A stretch of DNA of 5,891 nucleotides from Planctomycetota bacterium (GCA_007127275.1 SKZP01000549.1:1-5891), one strand, 5' to 3'. Counted from the first letter of the stretch, positions 1 to 5,667 are shown. Program-made: numbers and translations. Notes: a model not told the origin generated them from the sequence alone.

Positions 1-84
1 CGTTGCATGGTGGGTGTTGTTGCGGGGTCGGCGAAGTCAAACGAACAACGAGGGGATTTCAATTTGGCTTGACGCGCGGCGAGG

Positions 85-999
85 TCATGCCCCCGGGTGG
101 TGGCCGCCGCCTTCGTCGGGGTTCCTGGCGCGGCGCATCAGATAGGGCGTCGTCTGGTTGTCATCCTCGGCGGCTTCGTCGCCGGACGGCGCGTTTTTTC
201 GGGGGGCGGGGCGCTGCACACGGGTGGTGCCGCTACGGCGGCGTCCCGTGCGGGAACGCGGCGAGGGTAACAGGTTCAATTCCTCGCTTGAGGCCGACGA
301 GGCGGCGCCGTTCGACGAGGTGCCCTCCGAGTCGGAGTCGCTGGAGACGCCCGAATCCTGCGTCCACTTCGGCACCACCGTCGGCCGCACCATCACCCCC
401 ATGCTCGCAAGGTCCACGAGATCCCCCGCTTGCAGCGCTTGCAGCTTGCTCGGCTCAAGCCGAAATCCGTTGACGAAGGTACCGTTGCGCGAACCCAAAT
501 CCTCGACCGTCGGCACCCCTTCGACCATGCGGAACCGCGCATGAAAACCGGAAACGTCTTTCATCGAAACCGGCATGCGGTTGGCCGAGCGCCGGCCAAT
601 GGTTACCTCCTCGGGTCCGACCGGCAGAGTCGTACCCTGCTCTGGCCCGGAAAGGATCTCCAGCAGGTGCGGCGTACCGTCGGTCACGGCCGGCATGGGC
701 ATGTAAAAAATGAGTTGCACGTCGGCAAGTTGGAAGACGTCGCGGTCCTGGATCTCGTAACGGTCAATTTGGTCGCCGTGATAAAGCGTCGGCGCGCCGC
801 TGGCGAGGTCGACGAGAATGGGCAGCCCCGTCAACAGGCTTTGCTCAATGCGCACGTGCCGGCCGGCGACCTGCTCGGAGGCGACAATGGTGATGTCGCA
901 GCCTTCGTCGCGACCGACGACGACCGGATAGCGGTGCAGCGCATACGTACGCCGCGCGCCGTCGGCCGCCACAATCACAAGCTTGGCAAGACTGGACAT
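85..999 (-). CDS. Tandem FHA-domain protein with disordered C-terminal tail
   Basis: Predicted cytoplasmic protein of 304 residues with two forkhead-associated (FHA) domains; FHA domains bind phosphothreonine peptides in Ser/Thr-kinase signalling. FHA1 covers about residues 5-100 and has G29-R30 and H48, but the Ser normally three residues before the His is A45 and the usual N-G pair is absent. FHA2 covers about 111-207 and is canonical: G135-R136, S150-x-x-H153, then DLGSRNGTFVNG at 167-178. Residues 211-304 are low complexity, first Ser/Asp/Glu-rich and then Arg-rich, with TTPYL at 283-287. There is no signal peptide or membrane helix. I chose the ATG at 999 because the beta-strand fold begins immediately (SSLAKLVIV). 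The frame stays open to 1155, but the extra 52 residues are Cys/Arg-rich and unlike FHA sequence. The Shine-Dalgarno is weak (TAGGCG). The binding partner cannot be told; no kinase gene is in the window. Family assignment is firm, role unknown. Confidence 0.93.
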   Translation of the reverse strand: MSSLAKLVIVAADGARRTYALHRYPVVVGRDEGCDITIVASEQVAGRHVRIEQSLLTGLPILVDLASGAPTLYHGDQIDRYEIQDRDVFQLADVQLIFYMPMPAVTDGTPHLLEILSGPEQGTTLPVGPEEVTIGRRSANRMPVSMKDVSGFHARFRMVEGVPTVEDLGSRNGTFVNGFRLEPSKLQALQAGDLVDLASMGVMVRPTVVPKWTQDSGVSSDSDSEGTSSNGAASSASSEELNLLPSPRSRTGRRRSGTTRVQRPAPRKNAPSGDEAAEDDNQTTPYLMRRARNPDEGGGHHPGA

Positions 1000-1146
1000 A
1001 CGCCTACGAGGGCCGAAGCCGAGGGCAATACAAAGCGGAGCACAGGACAAGCAATGTACCAGCCACGCGCACGTTCCAGTAACAAACTTTCGCACCGGAC
1101 GCTCGCGCTTCCCGCACAGGAAGCACTCTAGCGATACGTTGCGCGC

Positions 1147-1270
1147 GAGGCGCAAGCCCGAATGCCGTCAAGGCTTCACGTCCGAGGCGAGTGCAGAGGC
1201 GCAAGCCCGGCGAGGTGAACCCGCGCGGTTCCGTGCTGCGCCTCGCAGGGCTTGCGGCTTGCGCCCTGCG
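1147..1270. repeat. Direct and inverted GC-rich repeat cluster
   Basis: The 14-mer GAGGCGCAAGCCCG occurs twice in direct orientation, at 1147-1160 and 1196-1209. Its core GGCGCAAGCC reappears inverted as GGCTTGCGCC at 1256-1265, and CGCAAGCCC is inverted at 1248-1256. The inverted part sits in a hairpin with an 8-bp stem, CGCAGGGC (1244-1251) with GCCCTGCG (1263-1270), and an 11-base loop. No T-run follows on either strand, so this does not look like an ordinary intrinsic terminator. It resembles short palindromic intergenic repeats of REP type in general form. The family is not identified. Confidence 0.65.
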
Positions 1271-1329
1271 CTCGCCTTTCGCATCAAACGTACAGCGGGC
1301 ATCAGAAAAGGTTGCGCACGCAAGCGCGA

Positions 1330-1355
1330 ACAAGCCCAGGGGCTGCGGCCCGTGG
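1330..1355. repeat. Dispersed intergenic repeat, copy 1
   Basis: The sequence begins ACAAGCC and ends with the 16-mer GGGCTGCGGCCCGTGG (1340-1355). The same two blocks in the same order and orientation occur at 5797-5829, where the segment between them is 7 bases longer. Both copies lie outside genes. Chance identity of 16 plus 7 bases in one 5.9-kb window is unlikely even at this GC content, so I treat them as members of one repeat family. Confidence 0.6.
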
Positions 1356-1473
1356 GTCGTTAGCAAGCATTCGTGGTGCCACTTTAACGGCGTTCGGGCG
1401 CAAACCGCGGTGCTGTGCGAATTCGCCCCGGCAGGCTCGCCCTGCGCGCGCCCCTTTCTAACGGCCGAGCGTC

Positions 1474-1782
1474 CTACCCAGCGGTCTGCCCCGCTTCCAC
1501 TTGTTGCTGCAGCTTCCGTGCCTTGGCGCCGACGCGCCGGCCGAGAACGGTGAAGAAGATCCCGTCGAGCACCAAAATCAACGCAACGATGAAGATGACT
1601 GTGCCGCTCATCTCGTCGACCCCTTCGATTCCGGGGCCAAAGACGAACCATCCGCCGACCGCGGCGAGCGCCATGCCGAAAAAGAACAGCAGCGGCCCAA
1701 TCACGCCGAAGAAACGCGCCGAGCGTTGCATGCGCTCGAGTTCTTGCTGACGGTCCCGTTCGCGACTACCCGTCTCTTCCAT
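1474..1782 (-). CDS. Small two-helix membrane protein, unknown function
   Basis: Protein of 102 residues that I do not recognise. The N-terminus (1-23) is highly charged and probably helical (RERDRQQELERMQRSAR). Two hydrophobic helices follow at about 25-48 and 60-81, joined by a short acidic turn (GIEGVDEM), and the C-terminus is basic (GRRVGAKARK) with a Gln-rich stretch. The positive-inside rule predicts both termini in the cytoplasm and a helical hairpin in the inner membrane. The ATG at 1782 overlaps the end of the Nudix gene by 17 bases, and GGAG lies 11 bases upstream of it, so translation is probably coupled. A GTG directly before the ATG is an alternative start. It is the last gene of the lspA-Nudix run, which suggests a membrane housekeeping role, but nothing shows this directly. 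Confidence 0.78.
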   Translation of the reverse strand: MEETGSRERDRQQELERMQRSARFFGVIGPLLFFFGMALAAVGGWFVFGPGIEGVDEMSGTVIFIVALILVLDGIFFTVLGRRVGAKARKLQQQVEAGQTAG

Positions 1783-2272
1783 CACGTTTCTCGCTCCGTG
1801 TGTGCTGTACGACCTCGTTGATTCTTTCGGCGAACTCCGCGAAGAAGTGGCGCGTATCCTCAAAGGTGGGCTCAAGCGACGCCACCTCCTCGGGGCGCAC
1901 CCAGCGGTGGTCCCGCACCTCCTCCTCCGCTCGCACGACCTGCGGCAATGTGCCCTCCTCGTCGGTGAGTCGCGCGAGGTACCAGTGCAGCAGGTGCGAG
2001 CGCAAACTCGTCGGGCAGTGCCAGACAAGTTCAAACGGCTCCACCTCGAGCCCCACCTCTTCGCGCACCTCGCGCCTCGCCGCCTGCTCGAGGGACTCTC
2101 CCGGCTCTACACGGCCGGTGACGGGGGTCCAGTGCATACCGCCAACCGCTGACTCGGCACGCTGCACCATCAGTACCCGCCCCGAGCGGTCCGGCGCGAG
2201 CACCACCACGCAGACTGCCGGCGGCAAGTGGGCCCACGCCCGCGCCGTATCGTTTGCCCCGCCACCCCTCAC
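1766..2272 (-). CDS. Nudix hydrolase
   Basis: Protein of 168 residues with a perfect Nudix box at 53-75: G53, E59, R67-E68, E71-E72 and G74 match GX5EX7REUXEEXGU, the Mg2+-binding catalytic helix that hydrolyses nucleoside diphosphates linked to another group. The core fold runs from about 18 (AVCVVVLAPDRSGRVLMVQR) to about 145; residues 123-130 (RWVRPEEV) are typical of the family's late strand and turn. The W-x-P-V-T-G approach to the box is reminiscent of NudB-like dihydroneopterin triphosphate pyrophosphatases, but substrate cannot be assigned and mutT-like or other activity is equally possible. It is cytoplasmic with no signal peptide. The start is GTG, chosen because AGGGGGTGA ends 7 bases upstream. 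It lies 17 bases after the lspA stop and overlaps the next gene by 17 bases, so it is very likely in an operon. The box is intact, so activity is expected. Confidence 0.95.
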   Translation of the reverse strand: MRGGGANDTARAWAHLPPAVCVVVLAPDRSGRVLMVQRAESAVGGMHWTPVTGRVEPGESLEQAARREVREEVGLEVEPFELVWHCPTSLRSHLLHWYLARLTDEEGTLPQVVRAEEEVRDHRWVRPEEVASLEPTFEDTRHFFAEFAERINEVVQHTRSEKRDGRDG

Positions 2273-2279
2273 GTGGTCG

Positions 2280-2288
2280 TCACCCCCT
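2280..2288 (-). promoter_or_regulatory. Shine-Dalgarno for the Nudix gene
   Basis: The minus strand reads AGGGGGTGA, a close match to AAGGAGGTGA, and ends 7 bases before the GTG at 2272. It falls in the 17-base gap after the lspA stop codon and is the main reason for accepting the GTG start. Confidence 0.6.
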
Positions 2289-2289
2289 G

Positions 2290-3012
2290 CTACGCCTGCG
2301 GTGCTGCCTCGGACTCGTCGGTTGACTTGCCGTTTTCCTTGTCCCTCTTCTTCTTCGGCGACTCGAGCGGATAAAACAACTCAATCACCAGCAGCGCGAG
2401 AATTCCACCGACAATTGCCGCGTCGGCGTAATTGAACGTGTTCCAGGGGTCGAGCCAACTGATTCCCGCTTCCGGCAGACGAAACTCAATGAAGTCGCGC
2501 ACGCCGCCGAAGACGACGCGGTCATAAATGTTTCCGAACGCTCCGCCGATGATCAGACCACCGGTGATCTGGTACCGCGGCAAGGCGGCACGAAACAGGA
2601 TCCAGCCGACAATCAACACCGCGACAAGACTTAGCAGGAGCAAAACGACCGTTTGTCCGCCGAGCATTCCGCCAAAGGCACCGGGATTGAGCACGGCGTT
2701 GAACGAAAGGTACGGCTCGACAATCTCGTAGCGATGCGGATACGGAAACGCGAAGTACAGCACCGCCGGCTCCGGCGGGGACATGCTCACTGGCTCGCCG
2801 GCTTCCTCGGCCTCGGTGACGTGCCGCTCGTAGGCTTCAACCGCTTGCTTCCGTTGCTCGTAGCGCTCCCATCCCTCCTCGATCACGTCGTGCACCGCCT
2901 CGTCGGGCAGTCCGAGCCTGTCGAAGACGACCTGCTTGGTGACGAGGTCCACGGCAAGCGCCAACACGAAAACCAGCGCAAACCAGCGATACCGAACGAG
3001 AAGCCGCACCAT
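2290..3012 (-). CDS. lspA: Lipoprotein signal peptidase (signal peptidase II)
   Basis: Inner-membrane aspartic protease that cleaves the signal peptide from diacylglyceryl-modified prolipoproteins before the lipidated Cys. In 240-residue numbering: TM1 is about 8-22 with the conserved D22-x-x-T25-K26; the N-x-G loop is LNPGAFGG (108-115); TM2 is about 119-140; TM3 is about 150-162 and leads to GNIYDR (N161, D164, R165); the catalytic dyad is D173 (VRDF) and D197 (FNYAD); TM4 is about 198-213; then a charged Lys/Glu tail. Typical LspA has about 150-170 residues. The excess here is mainly a charged insert between TM1 and the N-x-G loop (about 30-100) plus the tail. The start is uncertain: I use the ATG at 3012, but a GTG at 3051 in the same frame would add 13 residues (QRRLLHLLLW...), and neither has a clear ribosome site. 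It sits 17 bases upstream of the Nudix gene. The active site is complete. Confidence 0.96.
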   Translation of the reverse strand: MVRLLVRYRWFALVFVLALAVDLVTKQVVFDRLGLPDEAVHDVIEEGWERYEQRKQAVEAYERHVTEAEEAGEPVSMSPPEPAVLYFAFPYPHRYEIVEPYLSFNAVLNPGAFGGMLGGQTVVLLLLSLVAVLIVGWILFRAALPRYQITGGLIIGGAFGNIYDRVVFGGVRDFIEFRLPEAGISWLDPWNTFNYADAAIVGGILALLVIELFYPLESPKKKRDKENGKSTDESEAAPQA

Positions 3013-3113
3013 ACGCGTCCATAAAAGGAGGTGAAGCAAGCGCCGCTGCACGTCGAGGCGACACCCGGCGGCCTCGCTTGCCCTCGCGTTACGTTACATG
3101 AGGGGACGTGGGG

Positions 3114-3392
3114 TTACGAAAACAGCCGAAGCTTGGGCAACTGGCGCAAGACCAGCGCGCCGACGCCCAGGCCGACAAGAAAGGAAATCAATCCTTCGAG
3201 GTTGCCTTGCACAAGCTGCAGCGCCCCGAAGACAAGCCCCGCCAGCGCCACACCAATCAACAGCGGCAGCACCAGGGCAATGGCGACGAGGCGAAACTCC
3301 TGGTGCGCCAGTGGATCCCCGGCCGGCGCCGGAACCGCGGCGCTCTCGGGCTGCTCTTGCGGGTCTTGTGGTTGTTTCGTCTCCTCAGCCAT
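3114..3392 (-). CDS. Small two-helix membrane protein upstream of lspA
   Basis: Protein of 92 residues that I do not recognise. Residues 1-30 are polar and rich in Gln, Pro, Glu and Ala, probably disordered (AEETKQPQDPQEQPESAAV). Two hydrophobic helices follow at about 34-58 and 66-83, separated by the short turn QGNLEG, and the chain ends in a basic tail (RQLPKLRLFS). Topology is probably both ends cytoplasmic. The ATG at 3392 is supported by GGGAGTGA ending 8 bases upstream; an in-frame ATG at 3416 would add 8 residues and also has a purine-rich leader. The frame remains open to 3596, but the added part is Arg-rich without domain character. The stop lies 101 bases before the chosen lspA ATG (62 before its GTG), so co-transcription with lspA is plausible. 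It could be an accessory membrane protein; no function is shown. Confidence 0.8.
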   Translation of the reverse strand: MAEETKQPQDPQEQPESAAVPAPAGDPLAHQEFRLVAIALVLPLLIGVALAGLVFGALQLVQGNLEGLISFLVGLGVGALVLRQLPKLRLFS

Positions 3393-3400
3393 TGATTCGT

Positions 3401-3408
3401 TCACTCCC
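3401..3408 (-). promoter_or_regulatory. Shine-Dalgarno for the 92-residue membrane protein
   Basis: The minus strand reads GGGAGTGA with an 8-base gap to the ATG at 3392, close to consensus in both sequence and spacing. It favours this ATG over the in-frame ATG at 3416. Confidence 0.6.
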
Positions 3409-3440
3409 GGCTCCATCCATTCACCACCCAACGCCGCTTG

Positions 3441-3470
3441 CTTGTACCAAACTGCCACTGACGGCGGCAA
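3441..3470 (-). promoter_or_regulatory. Possible sigma70-type promoter for the lspA cluster
   Basis: On the minus strand, TTGCCG (3465-3470) and TACAAG (3441-3446) are separated by 18 bases; each matches 4 of 6 consensus positions. The start of transcription would be near 3434, giving a leader of about 40 bases to the ATG at 3392. The -35 is the same TTGCCG as in the candidate promoter before the barrel gene. This is weak evidence, as such pairs occur by chance. Confidence 0.28.
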
Positions 3471-3541
3471 CCGAAGCAGGCGGTTCGGGGTGGAGCCGGC
3501 TCTTGTTGCAGCAAGAATGTCTGGACGGAACCACGTACGCA

Positions 3542-3563
3542 GGGCGGGCCTGCGTGCCCGCCC
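3542..3563. repeat. Strong GC-rich palindrome
   Basis: Perfect 8-bp inverted repeat, GGGCGGGC (3542-3549) with GCCCGCCC (3556-3563), around the loop CTGCGT. No T-run follows on either strand, so it is more like a palindromic repeat unit or structured RNA element than a standard terminator. A related, shorter element lies at 3649-3666. Confidence 0.6.
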
Positions 3564-3648
3564 AATCCATCCCGCCAGCGGAGTACGCCGGCGCATTCAT
3601 TCACATGCGGGTTGCACGCCGACGGTTCCTGACAGGTTCGTAGCGCGT

Positions 3649-3666
3649 AGGGCCTCCGCGCCCGCC
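3649..3666. repeat. Second copy of the palindromic element, shortened
   Basis: AGGGCCTCCGCGCCCGCC aligns with 3541-3562 when the CGGG of the longer copy is removed, with only two substitutions (CTGCGT versus CTCCGC). Losing the CGGG shortens the left stem arm, so this copy cannot form the full hairpin. Being about 100 bases from the first copy in the same spacer suggests a repeat family, but GC bias could contribute. Confidence 0.4.
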
Positions 3667-3846
3667 ACCCGCGTTCCACGTGTGAGCGCAGGCGTGACGA
3701 GTCACATCGCGCCGCGCAACCGACGACAACGAAGCAGAGCCGAGCGCAGTAGCTCAACTTCGGAAGTAATTTTCTGACAGCTCCGTATGTCCCGAGATCT
3801 GCGCCGCCGTGTTTGCACGCCTCGCGCCGGCAGCGGTTGAACGCCT

Positions 3847-5667
3847 TCAAAAGCGAATGTCGGCGGCGGCGTAGAACACCAGGGTTTCGCCGTCGAGGCC
3901 GCGTCGCGTAAACCGCGTGCCGGGGAAGAACTGCGCGGCGCCGAAGTGGAATTGGATGCGTGTGGAGTAGTGGTACTCGAGCGAAGCCTCAATCACGAAG
4001 CCTAGCTCGTTCGACTCGGAGCCGTTCTCTTCCGGAGCGAGCACAAGCTCACCGCGGCGCGGCCCCCAGACGCCGTCTTCCTGCGTCGTCGAGCGCAGGT
4101 AGTGCGCCCCGGCATTCAAGGCTAGTTGACTGCCCATCTGCAGGCGCAGCACCGAGCCGAAGCGCTGCAAATTGCGTGGCCCGAACAAGTCGAGCAACCC
4201 GAAGCGGGCATGGGAGATACCGAACATGGGGTCGAAGCCGGTGCGTGTGCCGTCGTGCGGGTCGGAGTCGCCGGAGGCGAGGTCGAACAAGCCGGTGAGT
4301 GAGATGGGCAGTGCGGTGTCGAAGCCGACCGTGATCTCGCCGTGCAAGTAGTAGGCCAGCACGTCGTTGCCACCGTAACGCCCAAGTTGCAGGATCCCCT
4401 CCGCCTCGAGCATCAGCCAGTGATCATGCAGCACCCCCGCACGCAGGCCAATGTTGTAGATCTCCGGCCGGCCCGTCGGCGGATCCCCCCCTTCTTCGTC
4501 CGGCTCCCCCTCGACGTTCGGGTCGTCGACGTAGAGCAACACGCCGTAAAGATCGAAGCCGGCGGCGAGACGCCGTTCGCGCGGATTGACCACCGGAAAA
4601 AAGCGCGTATCCATATCCCCGGGGCGCAGCAGTACGCGGTGCATCTGATCCTCGGCCGAACTCGTATGGCCCAACGGGTCCACCCCCATCAGGCCGACCC
4701 CGGCAATCAGGTGACGGTTGAGCCCCTCGTTCCAGCGCGCCCGTTCGTACCGCACCGGCTGCTTGATAAACGCCGTCAGACCGCTGCCCATCTCCGCGTC
4801 GACCAGGCCGACAACCACCGCGTCAAAGGCTTCGCCGCGAAAATCCCAGTCGTCGCTGCCCAGCAGGCGGCCGCGCCCGAAAATCAGTGGCCCGCGTCCG
4901 ACGTAGCCGATCAGCCGCGCCCAGATACCGAGAAAGTCAATGGGAAACCGGATGGGATCCCCCTCGAAGCCGGTGAGGAATATGGCGAGCCGCCGCAGAT
5001 CCCACAAATCTTCCTGCAAGCCGGTGCGTGTGCCGACGACATGATGAAACTCCACGTCGATTCGAAAGGCCGCGGTCTGGAAACTGATCCCCAGGGTCAG
5101 CGCGTCGTGCAGGCGCACATCACGGTCGTAGACGGAGCGGTCGAGGTTGAGATTGTTCCCTTCCCAGTAGCGGTGTCGGTAGCGGCCGTAGATCTCGACG
5201 CGATCGGAGTCGGGGCTGTCGAAGAAGCCGAGCACCTCGTTGACGCCCGTATTGACGGTGTCCAGCGTCCATTCAATCCCGAGGTCGAGGTAGCGCAACG
5301 GATTGAACACGTCGATGTCGTAGATGCGCCCCGCCTCATCCCACTCCAGTTGAAACTCGCCCAACGGCATCGCGAACTCGCCGTCCGGGTCGAACAACAC
5401 GGACAGGTCCTCGCTGTCGTCCCCTTCATACCCTACGGCTCCCGGGCCCGGGCTCGGCTGCGGCAGCGGCTCGACGTGCGGGGCGGCTTCTTCTCGTTCG
5501 TCGGCGTCACGCGGCGGCTGCGCCTCCTGCGCACGCGGCGGCACAAGCGGGCCGTCCGGGTCGAACTCCTGCGCCTCAAGTGTCGGCGCCGCAAGCGCCG
5601 CCAGCAAGAGCGACAAGCATGCCCCCCAGCAGCCAATACCAACGACACGTCGAAACGACACAGGCAT
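3847..5667 (-). CDS. Alginate-export (AlgE-like) outer-membrane beta-barrel protein
   Basis: Secreted protein of 606 residues. A Sec signal peptide spans about 1-33: RR at 6-7, a hydrophobic core through LSLLLAALAA, and probable cleavage after L-E-A. Residues 34-105 form a Pro/Asp/Glu-rich leader in which FDPDG occurs twice (35-39 and 92-96). From about 155 the sequence alternates amphipathic strands and loops. YVGRGPLIFGRGRLLGSDDW with FDAVVVG shortly after, then FDPMFGISHARFGLLDLFG (478-496) and a final strand ending in Phe (LVFYAAADIRF), match my recollection of the alginate-export domain of AlgE-like porins. An acidic, Pro-rich insert at 381-402 is probably an outer loop. I chose the ATG at 5667 because the signal peptide starts there, although no Shine-Dalgarno precedes it; the frame is open to 5847. 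No alginate or other polysaccharide gene is nearby, so the substrate is unknown. It appears monocistronic. Confidence 0.92.
   Translation of the reverse strand: MPVSFRRVVGIGCWGACLSLLLAALAAPTLEAQEFDPDGPLVPPRAQEAQPPRDADEREEAAPHVEPLPQPSPGPGAVGYEGDDSEDLSVLFDPDGEFAMPLGEFQLEWDEAGRIYDIDVFNPLRYLDLGIEWTLDTVNTGVNEVLGFFDSPDSDRVEIYGRYRHRYWEGNNLNLDRSVYDRDVRLHDALTLGISFQTAAFRIDVEFHHVVGTRTGLQEDLWDLRRLAIFLTGFEGDPIRFPIDFLGIWARLIGYVGRGPLIFGRGRLLGSDDWDFRGEAFDAVVVGLVDAEMGSGLTAFIKQPVRYERARWNEGLNRHLIAGVGLMGVDPLGHTSSAEDQMHRVLLRPGDMDTRFFPVVNPRERRLAAGFDLYGVLLYVDDPNVEGEPDEEGGDPPTGRPEIYNIGLRAGVLHDHWLMLEAEGILQLGRYGGNDVLAYYLHGEITVGFDTALPISLTGLFDLASGDSDPHDGTRTGFDPMFGISHARFGLLDLFGPRNLQRFGSVLRLQMGSQLALNAGAHYLRSTTQEDGVWGPRRGELVLAPEENGSESNELGFVIEASLEYHYSTRIQFHFGAAQFFPGTRFTRRGLDGETLVFYAAADIRF

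Larger units (their letters stand above)
1000..1473. other. Intergenic spacer of 474 bases with repeats
   Basis: No gene is supported here. Open frames on both strands translate to Arg/Ala/Cys-rich sequence without domains and appear to be GC-driven. The spacer contains the repeat cluster at 1147-1270, the dispersed-repeat copy at 1330-1355, a 6-bp-stem hairpin at 1107-1124 (GCTTCC/GGAAGC around a 6-base loop) and a 10-base palindrome GCGAATTCGC at 1417-1426. It separates the end of the lspA cluster from the FHA gene, so the FHA promoter should lie here, but I found no convincing -35/-10 pair. I also see no hairpin with a T-run that would terminate the upstream cluster. Confidence 0.7.
3393..3846. 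other. Intergenic spacer of 454 bases
   Basis: No gene is supported. The open frames are extensions or shadows with Arg/Ala/Cys-rich composition. The spacer holds a possible promoter for the 92-residue gene (3441-3470), a strong hairpin (3542-3563) and a related shorter element (3649-3666). After the barrel stop at 3847 I see only a weak 4-bp hairpin and no T-run, so no intrinsic terminator can be called. No tRNA cloverleaf was recognised on either strand. Confidence 0.7.

Noticed and set aside
1..8. Possible first codons of another minus-strand gene (ATG at 8-6).
   Set aside because: Fewer than three codons are visible and no ribosome site precedes them, so nothing can be supported.
430..1131. 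Plus-strand open frame of 233 codons opposite the FHA gene.
   Set aside because: It is the antisense shadow of a clear FHA gene, and its protein shows only biased composition.
1000..1155. N-terminal extension of the FHA protein to an upstream start at 1155, with several Cys residues (C-x-x-C and others).
   Set aside because: The 52 added residues do not resemble FHA proteins or a signal peptide, contain no complete metal-binding motif, and precede an ATG that begins exactly at the first predicted strand.
1004..1651. Minus-strand open frame of 215 codons across the spacer and the 102-residue gene.
   Set aside because: The product is Arg/Cys/Ala-rich with no domains, and it overlaps in another frame a better-supported membrane protein.
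3023..3034. Perfect plus-strand Shine-Dalgarno AAAAGGAGGTGA.
   Set aside because: No ATG, GTG or TTG follows at a workable distance on the plus strand except one overlapping the motif itself, and the frame there gives a non-protein-like product antisense to lspA.
3409..3596. Longer version of the 92-residue membrane protein starting at 3596.
   Set aside because: The added residues are Arg-rich and cross the palindromic element at 3542-3563; the ATG at 3392 has a good Shine-Dalgarno.
3700..3846. tRNA or small RNA downstream of the barrel gene, suggested by GAGCTACTGCGCTCG-like sequence on the minus strand.
   Set aside because: No complete cloverleaf, T-loop (GGTTCGAATCC-like) or acceptor stem could be assembled.
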